Of a stretch of 64,000 nucleotides of DNA, positions 25,914 through 34,100 are shown in pieces. Made by a program: the position numbers and the translations under genes. Below the pieces are notes generated by a model. The model searched no databases, was not told the origin of the DNA, and saw nothing but the letters and a program-made list of their open reading frames with translations. The DNA is from Leucobacter allii. GTDB taxonomy: Bacteria; Actinomycetota; Actinomycetes; Actinomycetales; Microbacteriaceae. Each line of letters begins with the position of its first letter. The stretch's first letter is position 1. The DNA lies in the NCBI RefSeq assembly GCF_022919155.1, contig NZ_CP095045.1, positions 1,736,001-1,800,000 of the forward strand. The letters run 5' to 3'.

Positions 25914-26644
25914 CGCTCCGCCGGGGGCTGCTCGTCGCGGAGCTCCGCGAGCAGCGCCGTGATCGCGTCCATGAGCATCGTCGTCGCCGCGGCGACGGTC
26001 TTCTGGTCGAGGGGACGACCTGCGAAGCCCGAGAGATCGAGGGGCTCCCCGACGGCGACGCGGATGGTCTTGCGCGGGAACGGATGGATCTTCTTCTCGT
26101 AGCGCGGCATGAGCTCCTGCGTGCCCCAGTGCGCCACGGGGATGAGCGGGATGCCCGACTCGAGCGCCAGCCGCACGGCCCCGCTCTTGCCGCGCATCGG
26201 CCACAGTCCCGGATCGCGGGTGAGCGTGCCCTCGGGGTAGACGATGACGCCGGACTCGCGCTCGATGAGCTGATTCGCCGCGCCCATCGGGTTGCCGCTC
26301 GGCACGCCTCGGCGCGCCGCGCCCTCGCGTTCGACGGGGATCTGCCCGGAGGCGCGCAGCAACCAGCCGAGCACGGGGACGCGGAAGAGGCTCGCCTTCG
26401 CCATGAAGCGCGGGAGCCGGCCGAGATGCCACACGGCCGCCCCCATCGCAATGGGGTCGATCTCGCTGTAGTGGTTGGGCGCGAGGATGAACGGCCCGCT
26501 CCGCGGCAGCCGGGATCCCGGCGTGAACCGGTAGCGGACCATGAGGGACCACAGCGGCAGGATGATCGCCGCGAGCACCCAGAACACGGAGGGACGCCGC
26601 TGCTCGGCCGAGGGACGGCCCCGGAACTTCACCGTGTCAGTCAT
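25868..26644 (-). CDS. 1-acyl-sn-glycerol-3-phosphate acyltransferase (PlsC family)
   Basis: A 258-residue membrane-associated acyltransferase. An N-terminal helix (SVFWVLAAIILPLWSLM) precedes the catalytic NHYSEID block (NHX4D) and the substrate motif VYPEGTLTR. It acylates glycerol-phosphate lipids, downstream of the gpsA product in the same pathway and next to it on the chromosome. The start follows GATAAT plus 6 nt, so it may have its own leaderless promoter inside the cluster. The acyl position (sn-2) is inferred from the family. Confidence 0.88.
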   Translation of the reverse strand: MTDTVKFRGRPSAEQRRPSVFWVLAAIILPLWSLMVRYRFTPGSRLPRSGPFILAPNHYSEIDPIAMGAAVWHLGRLPRFMAKASLFRVPVLGWLLRASGQIPVEREGAARRGVPSGNPMGAANQLIERESGVIVYPEGTLTRDPGLWPMRGKSGAVRLALESGIPLIPVAHWGTQELMPRYEKKIHPFPRKTIRVAVGEPLDLSGFAGRPLDQKTVAAATTMLMDAITALLAELRDEQPPAERWDPSKHQQSETGRF

Positions 26645-26712
26645 GCTTCGATTATCCCGGATCGGAGCCTCCCGAAGCTGCATGCGGCTCGGGAGGCGAC
26701 GATCCGGGCGTG

Positions 26713-28161
26713 TCAGCTCTCGTAGACGAAGTCGGCGCCGAGCAGGCGCAGCTTCTCGATGAAGTTCTCGTAGCCGCGGGAGATGATCCCGAGGTTCGTG
26801 ACCTTCGACTGGCCCTCGGCCGTCAGCGCCGCAATGAGGTGGCTGAACCCGCCGCGCAGATCCGGCACCTCGATGTCGGCGCCCGTGAGCGGCATGGGGC
26901 CCGTGATGACCGCGGCCTGCTCGAACTCGCGCCGCTTCACGCGTCGACCGGGATCGGCGAGACCGTCCTTGTAGACGACGATGTCGGCGCCCATCTGGTT
27001 CAGCGCATCGGTGAAGCCGAAGCGGTTCTCGTAGACCGTCTCGTGGATCGTCGAGACGCCCTCGGCCTGCGTGAGGGCGACTACGAGCGGCTGCTGCCAG
27101 TCGGTCATGAACCCGGGGTGCACGTCGGTCTCGATGGTGACGGGCTTGAGCGCGCCGCCGGGGTGCCAGAAGCGGATCCCGTCGTCGTGCACGTCGAAGT
27201 CGCCGCCGACCTTGCGGAAGATGTTCAGGAAGGTCATCATCTCCTCCTGCTTCACCCCGCCCACGAAGACGTCGCCCTTGGTCGCGAGGGCGGCGGCGGC
27301 CCAGCTCGCGGCCTCGTTGCGGTCGAAGATCGCGCGGTGGTCGTAACCGCGGAGCTCCTCGACGCCCTCGATGAAGATGACGCGGTTGGGCTCCATGGAG
27401 ATGATCGCGCCCATCTTCTGCAGGATGCAGATGAGGTCGACGATCTCCGGCTCGATGGCCGCATTGCGCAGCTCGGTCTGCCCCTCGGCCAGCACCGCCG
27501 TCAGCAGCACCTGCTCGGTGGCCCCCACCGAGGGATAGGGCAGCTCGATGTTCGCGCCCTTGAGCCCGTCGGGCGCCGTCAGGCTGATCCCGCTCGGCAG
27601 CTTCTCCACGACCGCGCCGAACTTGCGGAGCGCATCGAGGTGGAAGTCGATCGGCCGGTCGCCGATGCGGCAGCCTCCGAGGTCGGGGATGAACGCCTCG
27701 CCGAGGCGGTGCAGCAGCGGCCCGCAGAACAGGATCGGGATCCGGGAGGATCCCGCGTGCGCGTCGATGTCCGCCTTGTGCGCGGTCTCGACGTTGGTCG
27801 GATCGAGGCGCCATTCGCCGGGATCCTCGCCGCGCGTGATGAGGACGCCGTGCAGGGCGAGGAGCCCCGCGACGACGCGCACGTCCGAGATGTTCGGCAC
27901 GTTGCGGAGCACGCTCGGGCTCGTGCCGAGCAGCGAGGCCACCATCGCCTTGGTGGCGAGGTTCTTCGCGCCGCGGACCTCGATCCGGCCGCGCAGCGGC
28001 CGGCCGCCGTTGATGATGATCTCGTCGGAGGTCAGGCCGACGCGCGCGCCCGCCTTCTGCGCGTCCTTCTTCAGGCCCTCGGCGATGCGCTCCTGATCGG
28101 CGCCGCTCTCGTCGATCACCGCGGTCGCGGCGCCGCTCTCGGGTGCTTGCTTGTCGTTCAC
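26713..28161 (-). CDS. murA: UDP-N-acetylglucosamine 1-carboxyvinyltransferase
   Basis: A 482-residue enzyme that transfers enolpyruvate to UDP-GlcNAc, the first committed step of peptidoglycan synthesis. The inside-out barrel is visible from residue about 48 ([21 protein letters not shown]). The active-site loop has GGCRIGDRP with Cys164, the residue attacked by fosfomycin; mycobacteria carry Asp there. About 45 N-terminal residues before the core are charged and not part of the usual enzyme. The GTG start overlaps the leuD stop as GTGA, which supports the longer form. Confidence 0.94.
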   Translation of the reverse strand: MNDKQAPESGAATAVIDESGADQERIAEGLKKDAQKAGARVGLTSDEIIINGGRPLRGRIEVRGAKNLATKAMVASLLGTSPSVLRNVPNISDVRVVAGLLALHGVLITRGEDPGEWRLDPTNVETAHKADIDAHAGSSRIPILFCGPLLHRLGEAFIPDLGGCRIGDRPIDFHLDALRKFGAVVEKLPSGISLTAPDGLKGANIELPYPSVGATEQVLLTAVLAEGQTELRNAAIEPEIVDLICILQKMGAIISMEPNRVIFIEGVEELRGYDHRAIFDRNEAASWAAAALATKGDVFVGGVKQEEMMTFLNIFRKVGGDFDVHDDGIRFWHPGGALKPVTIETDVHPGFMTDWQQPLVVALTQAEGVSTIHETVYENRFGFTDALNQMGADIVVYKDGLADPGRRVKRREFEQAAVITGPMPLTGADIEVPDLRGGFSHLIAALTAEGQSKVTNLGIISRGYENFIEKLRLLGADFVYES

Positions 28162-28760
28162 GCGGCCTCCACGGGGGTTGTCGTCGGCATCCAGTTCGGG
28201 CGACGCGCCTCGAATGCCGAGATCGCCGCCTCCTCGCGGAGGGTCAACGAGATGTCGTCGAGCCCCTCCATCAGACGCCATCGGGTGTAGTCGTCCACCT
28301 GGAACGGTACCGTCAGGTCGCCGACGGAAACCGTGCGCGCTTCCAGGCTGACCGTGAGCTCGACGCCGGGATCGGCGTCCATGGCCGCCCACAGCCGCTC
28401 GACGTCGGCCTCCTCGACCTGTGCGGCGAGCAGGCCCTGCTTGCCGGAGTTGCCGCGGAAGATATCGGCGAAGCGCGGTGAGATCACGACCTTGAAGCCG
28501 TAATCGCGCAGCGCCCACACGGCGTGCTCGCGGGACGATCCGGTGCCGAAGTCCGCGCCTGCGACGAGGATGCTCGCGCCGCGGTACTGCGGCTGATTGA
28601 GCACGAAGCCGTCATCCTGACGCCAGTGGTAGAAGAGCGCGTCGTCGAAGCCGGTCTTGGTGACCCGCTTCAGGAAGACCGCGGGGATGATCTGATCGGT
28701 GTCGACGTTCGAGCGCCGCAGCGGGGCGGCGACGCCGCTCATCGTGATGAACTTCTCCAT
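28158..28760 (-). CDS. leuD: 3-isopropylmalate dehydratase small subunit
   Basis: A 200-residue swivel-domain subunit that pairs with LeuC to isomerise 2- and 3-isopropylmalate in leucine synthesis. Motifs: [31 protein letters not shown] and [16 protein letters not shown]. It follows leuC by 3 bp and is followed by murA with a GTGA overlap. Confidence 0.96.
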   Translation of the reverse strand: MEKFITMSGVAAPLRRSNVDTDQIIPAVFLKRVTKTGFDDALFYHWRQDDGFVLNQPQYRGASILVAGADFGTGSSREHAVWALRDYGFKVVISPRFADIFRGNSGKQGLLAAQVEEADVERLWAAMDADPGVELTVSLEARTVSVGDLTVPFQVDDYTRWRLMEGLDDISLTLREEAAISAFEARRPNWMPTTTPVEAA

Positions 28761-28763
28761 GGC

Positions 28764-30299
28764 TCAGGCCTCCACCTTCTCCGACACGGGCATGATCGGG
28801 ATCCGGCGGCGGGCCGGCCGAGCCGCCCCCTCGGGAGCGTCGTGGGTGATCCCCCGCGCCGCATCCTCCTGCAGATCCCACGGGCTCGAGAGCGTGCCGC
28901 GGATCGCGGTCGCCGCCGCCACGAGCGGGGACACGAGGTGCGTGCGCCCGCCCTTGCCCTGGCGGCCCTCGAAGTTGCGGTTCGAGGTGGAGGCGCAGCG
29001 CTCCCCCGGCGCCAACTGGTCGGGGTTCATGCCGAGGCACATCGAGCAGCCCGCGAAGCGCCACTCGCCGCCGAACTCCTCGACGATGCGGTCGATGCCC
29101 TCGGCCTCGGCCTCGGCGCGCACCCGCGCCGAGCCCGGCACGACCATCAGGCGCACGCCCTCGGCCTTCTGCTTGCCCTTGATGAGCTCGGCGAAGGTCC
29201 GCAGGTCGTCGAGGCGGCTGTTCGTGCAGGAACCCATGAACACGGCGTCGACCGGGATCTCCTTCATCGGCGTGCCCGCCGTGAGATCCATGTACTCGAG
29301 CGCGCGCTCCGCGGCGGCGCGGGCGTTCGGATCGGCGATCTCGGCGGGATCCGGCACGGTGTCGCTCAGCAGGACGCCCTGCCCGGGGTTCGTCCCCCAG
29401 GTGACGAAGGGCTCGAGCTCGCCCGCGTCGATGAAGACCTCGGCGTCGAAGACCGCGCCCGCATCGGTGGGGAGGGTCTTCCAGTACTCCACCGCCGCAT
29501 CCCAGTCGGCGCCCTGCGGCGCGTGCGGGCGGTCCTTGACGTACGCGAAGGTGGTCTCGTCGGGGGCGACCATGCCGGCGCGCGCGCCGGCCTCGATCGA
29601 CATGTTGCAGATGGTCATGCGGCCGTCCATCGACAGCGAGCGGATCGCGGAGCCGCGGTACTCGAGCACGTAGCCCTGTCCGCCGCCCGTGCCGATCTTC
29701 GCGATGACGGCGAGGATGATGTCCTTCGCGGTCACGCCGGGACGCAGCTCGCCCTCCACGGTGATGGCCATCGTCTTGAACGGCTTGAGCGGCAGCGTCT
29801 GGGTCGCCATGACGTGCTCGACCTCGCTCGTGCCGATGCCGAAGGCCAGCGCCCCGAAGGCGCCGTGGGTGGAGGTGTGGCTGTCGCCGCATACGACGGT
29901 GATGCCGGGCATCGTGAGCCCCAGCTGCGGCCCGACGACGTGCACGATCCCCTGCTCGCGGTCGCCGAGCGGGTGGGCGCGGACGCCGAACTCCTCGACG
30001 TTCCTGCGCAGCGTCTCGATCTGCAGGCGGCTCGTGGGATCCTCGATCTCCCGAGTGATGTTCAGCGTCGGGGTGTTGTGATCCTCGGTCGCGATCATCA
30101 GATCGACCCGGCGCAGCGGCCGGTCGGCGGCCCGCAGGCCGTCGAAGGCCTGGGGGCTCGTCACCTCGTGGATGAGGTGCAGGTCGATGTAGATGAGGTC
30201 GGGGTCGCCCGCCTCGCCCTTGACGACGACGTGGTCGTCCCACAGCTTCTCGGCCAGGGTGCGGGGCCGCTGCGCCTCGACCGTGTTCTGCTCGCTCAT
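28764..30299 (-). CDS. leuC: 3-isopropylmalate dehydratase large subunit
   Basis: A 511-residue aconitase-family subunit holding the [4Fe-4S] cluster. The three cluster cysteines are in GSCTNSR and [10 protein letters not shown]. The start at [10 protein letters not shown] was chosen over a longer frame because GGGAAGAGA lies just upstream and the extension covers the leader hairpins. A 200-nt leader with a Leu-rich peptide and alternative stems precedes it, so leucine supply probably controls the leuCD run. leuA and leuB are not in this window. Confidence 0.95.
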   Translation of the reverse strand: MSEQNTVEAQRPRTLAEKLWDDHVVVKGEAGDPDLIYIDLHLIHEVTSPQAFDGLRAADRPLRRVDLMIATEDHNTPTLNITREIEDPTSRLQIETLRRNVEEFGVRAHPLGDREQGIVHVVGPQLGLTMPGITVVCGDSHTSTHGAFGALAFGIGTSEVEHVMATQTLPLKPFKTMAITVEGELRPGVTAKDIILAVIAKIGTGGGQGYVLEYRGSAIRSLSMDGRMTICNMSIEAGARAGMVAPDETTFAYVKDRPHAPQGADWDAAVEYWKTLPTDAGAVFDAEVFIDAGELEPFVTWGTNPGQGVLLSDTVPDPAEIADPNARAAAERALEYMDLTAGTPMKEIPVDAVFMGSCTNSRLDDLRTFAELIKGKQKAEGVRLMVVPGSARVRAEAEAEGIDRIVEEFGGEWRFAGCSMCLGMNPDQLAPGERCASTSNRNFEGRQGKGGRTHLVSPLVAAATAIRGTLSSPWDLQEDAARGITHDAPEGAARPARRRIPIMPVSEKVEA

Positions 30300-30321
30300 G
30301 TGCGTATCTCTTCCCGGTTCC

Positions 30322-30467
30322 GCGACCGCCGGCACGGAAGGCTCCGGAAGCGGTCGCTGTGTTGCTCAACACCGCGCGGCGCGGAACTATTTCACGCAGC
30401 CGCCGCGGTGGTTTCGGCCATGCGAGGACTCCGCGACGGGCGGCCGATGGATTAGACCCCGTCGCGG
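30322..30467 (-). promoter_or_regulatory. Leucine attenuator-like leader of leuCD
   Basis: Three stems lie between the leader peptide and leuC. Stem 1 (30431-30440 with 30458-30467; CCCGTCGCGG) spans the leader stop codon. Stem 2 (30370-30380 with 30399-30410) has 11 pairs and one bulge. Stem 3 (30322-30329 with 30350-30357; GCGACCGC/GCGGTCGC) is just before the ribosome site. The downstream arm of stem 1 (complement of 30431-30438) can instead pair with the upstream arm of stem 2 (complement of 30401-30408) through eight pairs including one G-U. This is the mutually exclusive arrangement of classical attenuators. No U-tract follows stem 2, so the read-out may be termination or translation. 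Confidence 0.6.
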
Positions 30468-30496
30468 CCGCGAAGAAGCAGGCACCGCGAACGCAT
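30452..30496 (-). CDS. Leucine leader peptide (14 residues)
   Basis: The reading frame gives MRSRCLLLRGRDGV and a TAA stop. Three consecutive leucine codons (CTG, CTT, CTT) sit at positions 6-8; CTT is uncommon in this G+C-rich DNA, which would sharpen pausing when leucine is scarce. The ATG lies 7 nt after TAGACT, so the peptide is encoded at the very 5' end of a leaderless message. Its last codons form one arm of stem 1, as expected if ribosome position decides the fold. Confidence 0.7.
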   Translation of the reverse strand: MRSRCLLLRGRDGV

Positions 30497-30503
30497 GGCG
30501 TCG

Positions 30504-30509
30504 AGTCTA
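30504..30509 (-). promoter_or_regulatory. -10 box of the leu leader
   Basis: TAGACT (complement of these bases) fits TANNNT and places the transcription start at or next to the A of the leader-peptide ATG (30496). No clear -35 hexamer is seen upstream; the space is occupied by G+C-rich DNA and the terminator of the terC-like gene. Confidence 0.6.
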
Positions 30510-30528
30510 CCACCGCGCGCGGGGCATT

Positions 30529-30568
30529 CCCCGCACCCCGGCCGCGCGGCGCGGGACGGGGCGCGGGG
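30529..30568 (-). terminator. Hairpin downstream of the TerC-family gene
   Basis: CCCCGCACCCCG (30529-30540) pairs with CGGGGCGCGGGG (30557-30568) over 12 positions with one G-U in the RNA. It begins 11 bp after the TerC stop and separates that gene from the leu leader promoter. Confidence 0.6.
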
Positions 30569-30579
30569 ACGCCTCCGGA

Positions 30580-31602
30580 TCAGGCCTCGTCGTGGGGCTC
30601 CGCGGCCCCGAGATGCAGCCGCTCGCCGTGCGCCTTCGCCTCGCGGTTCGCCTTGACGAGGCTCGCGATCGTGGCGATCGCCATCGCCGCGACGATGAAG
30701 CCCAGCGAGGTCCAGGTGGAGATCTCGGGCACGGGCACGTGCTCGCCGCCGTTGATGAAGGGCAGTTCGTTCTCGTGCAGGGCGTGCAGGATGAGCTTGA
30801 CGCCGATGAACGCGAGGATCGCGGCGATCCCGTACTTCAGGTACTCGAGGCGCTCGAGGAGGCCGCCGAGGAGGAAGTAGAGCTGACGGAGGCCCATGAG
30901 GGCGAAGACGTTCGCGGTGAAGACGATGAAGGGGCTCTGCGTGATGCCGAAGATGGCGGGGATGGAGTCGAGGGCGAAGAGCAGATCCGTCGTGCCGAGC
31001 GAGACGAGCACGAGCAGGAACGGGGTCCACATGCGGGTGCCGTCCACCGTCGTGCGGAGCTTGCCGCCGTCGTAGCGGTCGGTGATCGGCACGACCTTCT
31101 TCACCTGGCGGATGATCCAGCTCTCCCCGCCGTGATCCTCGCCGCCGGGCTTGATCTGCTGCCAGGCGGTCCAGATGAGCCAGGCGCCGAAGACGAAGAA
31201 GATCGCGATGAAGCGCTCGATGATCGCGGCGCCGACGAGGATGAAGAGCCCGCGGAAGACGAGCGCGAGCACGATCCCGATCATGAGAGCGCGCTGCTGG
31301 TACGCGGACGGGACCTTGAAGCTCGCGAGGATCAGCACGAACACGAAGAGATTGTCGATCGACAGGCTGTACTCCGTGAGCCAGCCGGCGAGGAACTCCG
31401 TGCCGTGCTGCACGTCGCCCAGCAGGAAGATCGCGCCCGCGAAGACGAGCGCGAGCAGCACGTAGAAGCCGACCCAGAGGCTCGCCTCGCGCATGGACGG
31501 CGCGTGCGGGCGGCGGATGATGAGCAGCAGGTCGATGACGAGGATCGCGACGAGCACGACCATCGATCCGATCTCGAACCAGAGGGGCAGGACTGAGGTC
31601 AC
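30580..31602 (-). CDS. TerC-family integral membrane protein
   Basis: A 340-residue protein with about nine membrane helices and acidic intramembrane motifs typical of TerC/Alx: LSIDNLFVFVLILA and FALDSIPAIFGIT, with Asp and Asn probably in metal transport. Recent work on this family points to manganese export, in some cases supporting metalation of secreted enzymes. The GTG start has AAGGAA 8 nt upstream. The 160-nt leader matches a yybP-ykoY element, so expression is likely induced by manganese. Confidence 0.9.
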   Translation of the reverse strand: MTSVLPLWFEIGSMVVLVAILVIDLLLIIRRPHAPSMREASLWVGFYVLLALVFAGAIFLLGDVQHGTEFLAGWLTEYSLSIDNLFVFVLILASFKVPSAYQQRALMIGIVLALVFRGLFILVGAAIIERFIAIFFVFGAWLIWTAWQQIKPGGEDHGGESWIIRQVKKVVPITDRYDGGKLRTTVDGTRMWTPFLLVLVSLGTTDLLFALDSIPAIFGITQSPFIVFTANVFALMGLRQLYFLLGGLLERLEYLKYGIAAILAFIGVKLILHALHENELPFINGGEHVPVPEISTWTSLGFIVAAMAIATIASLVKANREAKAHGERLHLGAAEPHDEA

Positions 31603-31624
31603 CGGGGTTCCTTCACAGCATTCG

Positions 31625-31762
31625 GAGGCGCAGCGGGTGCGCCGGACTCCGAAGGTCTCTCCCCGGCGGTCCGTCTCGGACGGATCGTCGCACCCGTACC
31701 GGCGGTGCTGCGGAGCACCGCGTACTGACGACACGGGCGAATGGTGGAATACTCCCCCTCGC
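31625..31762 (-). promoter_or_regulatory. yybP-ykoY (manganese) riboswitch candidate
   Basis: The leader RNA of the TerC-family gene starts near 31763, 7 nt after TAGGCT (complement of 31770-31775). It contains GGGGGAGTATTCC near its 5' end, the GTCGTCAGTACGCGG segment, stem GATCCGTCC/GGACCG, and GCCGGGGAGAGACCTTCGG near the 3' side. These are the conserved 5' and 3' loop blocks of the actinobacterial yybP-ykoY class, which sense Mn2+ and often precede terC. A G+C-rich stem with GGCGCACCCGCTGCGCC just before the ribosome site could be the expression platform. The call rests on recalled motifs; a covariance search was not possible. Confidence 0.68.
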
Positions 31763-31897
31763 GCGCTCCAGCCTACACGCGCGGGCCGCCTCCCGGCGCC
31801 AGACGCCGTCGTCGGCATCGCGTCCGGCGCGTTCATCCCGGCGCCGCACGCCTGCGATAGCATGTGATCCACCGATTTCCGGCACGAGAGGGACCCC

Positions 31898-32710
31898 GTG
31901 AGCAAGCGCGCCAGCACCGCCATCGAACGCAGTACGCAGCAGGGGCCGGGAGCGGCCTCGCGCACGCTGGCCGGCTTCATCTTCGCGAGCCGCTGGCTCC
32001 AGGCCCCCCTGTACCTCGGCCTGATCATCGCGCAGGCCGTCTACGTCGTGCTCTTCTTCGTGGAGCTGTGGCATCTCGTCGAGAACGCGATCGTCGAGGG
32101 GCACATCTCCGAGACCGACGTGATGCTGAGCGTGCTCGCGCTCATCGACATCGTGATGATCGCGAACCTCCTCATCATGGTGATCATCGGCGGCTACGAG
32201 ACCTTCGTCTCGAAGATCCGTGTCGAGGGGCATCACGACGAGCCCGAATGGCTCTCGCATGTGAACACCAACCTGCTGAAGGTGAAGCTCGCGGTCTCCA
32301 TCATCTCGATCTCCTCCATCCACCTGCTGAAGACCTTCATCGAGGTCGGGCGCATGGAGGACGGGAAGGTGCTCACCGCGAGCGGCGACGTGCTCTACTC
32401 CTCCGAGGGCGTCATGTGGGAGGTCGGCATCCACCTCGCGTTCATCGTCTCGGCCCTCGCGCTCGCCTGGATCGACAAGATGAGCCACCACCACCCCGCG
32501 GTCAAGGAGGACCGGATCACGGCCGGACAGATCGAGGCCGAGCTGCGCGCGCCGGCCGAGGTCGCGCCCGCGTCGTCCGCCGCTCCCGCCCCCGCCCCCG
32601 TGGAGTCCGGCTACGTGACGGTGCGGCTGCCCGCCGGCTCCGCCCTGCCGGAGGGCGCCGAGGTGCTCGCCGAGGAGCGGGAGGCCGGGCGAGACGCACC
32701 GGCCCGCTAG
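31898..32710 (+). CDS. UPF0114/YqhA family membrane protein
   Basis: A 270-residue protein with four membrane helices at about residues 30-60, 75-105, 135-150 and 175-195. LKVKLAVSIISISSIHLLK is the block typical of the TIGR00645/YqhA family. The last about 75 residues are an Ala/Pro-rich cytoplasmic tail not found in short homologues. The GTG start has GAGAGGGA upstream, and TAGCAT at 31858-31863 is a likely -10. It is divergent from the TerC gene. The family role is unknown. Confidence 0.85.
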   Translation: MSKRASTAIERSTQQGPGAASRTLAGFIFASRWLQAPLYLGLIIAQAVYVVLFFVELWHLVENAIVEGHISETDVMLSVLALIDIVMIANLLIMVIIGGYETFVSKIRVEGHHDEPEWLSHVNTNLLKVKLAVSIISISSIHLLKTFIEVGRMEDGKVLTASGDVLYSSEGVMWEVGIHLAFIVSALALAWIDKMSHHHPAVKEDRITAGQIEAELRAPAEVAPASSAAPAPAPVESGYVTVRLPAGSALPEGAEVLAEEREAGRDAPAR

Positions 32711-32738
32711 GCTGGAGCGGCGCCCGAAGGGGCGCCGC

Positions 32739-32820
32739 GCGCGAGTGGCGGAATCGGCAGACGCGCTGGATTTAGGTTCCAGTGTCCTCGGACGTGGGGG
32801 TTCAAGTCCCCCCTCGCGCA
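32739..32820 (+). tRNA. tRNA-Leu (anticodon TAG)
   Basis: An 82-nt class II tRNA. The acceptor arms GCGCGAG and CTCGCGC pair fully with discriminator A; the anticodon stem CTGGA/TCCAG encloses TTTAGGT with anticodon TAG; a variable stem (TCCTCGGA) and the T-arm GGGGGTTCAAGTCCCCC follow. CCA is not encoded. The intact long variable arm identifies leucine. Confidence 0.96.
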
Positions 32821-32830
32821 CAGCTCGAAG

Positions 32831-32870
32831 CAGCGCCTCACAGCGCCTCACAGCGCCTCGCAGCGCCTCA
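32831..32870. repeat. Four tandem copies of CAGCGCCTCA after tRNA-Leu
   Basis: CAGCGCCTCA is repeated head to tail at 32831, 32841, 32851 (last base G) and 32861. The array is 10 bp past the tRNA 3' end, where an attachment site might be expected, but no integrase or copy of the tRNA 3' end is nearby. The remaining gap to map shows nothing else. Confidence 0.9.
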
Positions 32871-32931
32871 CCAGGCATGATCCGCCCGGCTCCTGCATCC
32901 CGATCATCAGCCCGGCGATCGCCGAGGCGCA

Positions 32932-33708
32932 CTACCGCCCGGGAAGCGTGAGGATCTCGGCACCCGTCTCGGTGATGGCGATCGTGTGCTCGGTGTGCGC
33001 CGTGCGGCATCCGGTCGCGCTGCGCAGCGTCCAGCCGTCGTCGGGATCGGTGACGAGCCGGTCCGTGTCCGCCATCACCCAGGGTTCGAGCGCGAGGAGG
33101 AGCCCCGGGCGGAGGCGATAGCCGCGACCCGGCCGGCCGTCGTTGGCCACGTGGGGGCCCTGATGCATGGTCGAGCCGATGCCGTGACCGCCGAACTCCA
33201 AGTTGATGGGGTAGCCGGCGCCCGCGAGCACCTCGCCGATCGCGTGCGAGAGGTCGCCGAGACGCGCGCCCGGGGCCGCGATCTCGATGGCCGCGGCCAG
33301 GGCGCGCTCGGTGGTCTCGATCATGCGCATGTCCTCGGGATCGCGCACGGCGCCCACGATGAAGCTGATGGCGGCGTCGGCGGCGATGCCGTCCACGATG
33401 ACCGCGAGGTCCAGCGTGAGCAGGTCGCCGTCCGCGAGCCGGAGGTCGCGGGGCCTGCCGTGCAGCACGGCGTCGTTGACCGCGGTGCAGATGACATGGC
33501 CGAACGGTCCCCGCCCGAAGCCGGGCGCGTAGTCCACGTAGCAGGAGCGCGCGCCCGCCTCGAGGATCATCAGCCGTGCCCACTCGTCGATCTCCAGCAG
33601 GTTGGTGCCGACGCGGCACCGGGTGCGCAGCGCCTGGAGCATATTCCCCACGACACGCCCCGTGACGCGCGCCCGCTCGACGCCCGCGCGATTCTGGATC
33701 TCGATCAT
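32932..33708 (-). CDS. map: Type I methionine aminopeptidase
   Basis: A 258-residue enzyme that removes the N-terminal methionine from nascent proteins. The five metal ligands are visible in LDLAVIVDGIAADAA (two Asp), GGHGIG (His), ALEPWV (Glu) and TEHTIAIT (Glu). The start at MIEIQNRAGV is supported by AGGAAG upstream. It is divergent from an XRE regulator across 64 bp of repeated operator-like DNA, unlike the usual ribosomal-operon map next to adk or infA, so this is probably an additional regulated copy. Confidence 0.93.
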   Translation of the reverse strand: MIEIQNRAGVERARVTGRVVGNMLQALRTRCRVGTNLLEIDEWARLMILEAGARSCYVDYAPGFGRGPFGHVICTAVNDAVLHGRPRDLRLADGDLLTLDLAVIVDGIAADAAISFIVGAVRDPEDMRMIETTERALAAAIEIAAPGARLGDLSHAIGEVLAGAGYPINLEFGGHGIGSTMHQGPHVANDGRPGRGYRLRPGLLLALEPWVMADTDRLVTDPDDGWTLRSATGCRTAHTEHTIAITETGAEILTLPGR

Positions 33709-33729
33709 GGGACCGCTCTTCCTGATACT

Positions 33730-33766
33730 GGATAACAATACCGGATAACAATACCGGTATTAGTAT
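33730..33766. promoter_or_regulatory. Tandem/palindromic operator between map and XRE regulator
   Basis: GGATAACAATACC occurs twice head to tail (33730-33742 and 33743-33755), and AATACCGGTATT (33750-33761) is a perfect 12-bp palindrome. TAGTAT (33761-33766), 6 nt before the XRE start, is its -10 box and abuts the palindrome. A protein bound here would block the XRE promoter and affect the map promoter. The XRE protein is the obvious candidate. Confidence 0.7.
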
Positions 33767-33772
33767 GGGGGC

Positions 33773-34063
33773 ATGGTCCGACTGCCCCTCACGCCGCAGG
33801 AGATCGTGCGCGGCGAACGCCTCGGCGCGCTGCTCCGCCGCGCCCGGGGATCCCGATCGATGCTCGACGTCGCGCTCGAAGCCGGAGTGTCGCCCGAGAC
33901 GCTTCGGAAGATCGAGTCCGGACGCGTCGCGACCCCGGCCTTCCCCACGATCGCGGCTCTCGCGGGCGCGCTGCAGCTCTCCCTCGACGGGCTCTGGGCC
34001 GAGCTCAGCGATGCGGAGCGGACCGACTCCGCATCCGCGCCGCCGCTCCGCGCTTCCGCGTAG
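33773..34063 (+). CDS. XRE-family helix-turn-helix regulator
   Basis: A 96-residue regulator almost wholly composed of an HTH_3/XRE domain (about residues 14-75; LGALLRRARGSRSMLDVALEAG, SPETLRKIESG). A short Ser/Ala tail follows. The ATG is 6 nt after TAGTAT, giving a leaderless message. It faces map across a repeated operator and very likely regulates itself and map. No toxin or phage gene is nearby. Confidence 0.9.
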   Translation: MVRLPLTPQEIVRGERLGALLRRARGSRSMLDVALEAGVSPETLRKIESGRVATPAFPTIAALAGALQLSLDGLWAELSDAERTDSASAPPLRASA

Positions 34064-34100
34064 CACGCACCGCCGCGCCGCGGAATGGGAGAATGGTCGC

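Noticed and set aside
30452..31030. 192-residue leftward frame ending in the leader peptide
   Set aside because: Most of it overlaps the TerC gene in another frame; only its last 14 codons, after a -10 box, make sense.
32821..32931. Attachment site of an integrative element at tRNA-Leu
   Set aside because: No integrase, no duplicated tRNA 3' end and core genes continue on both sides.
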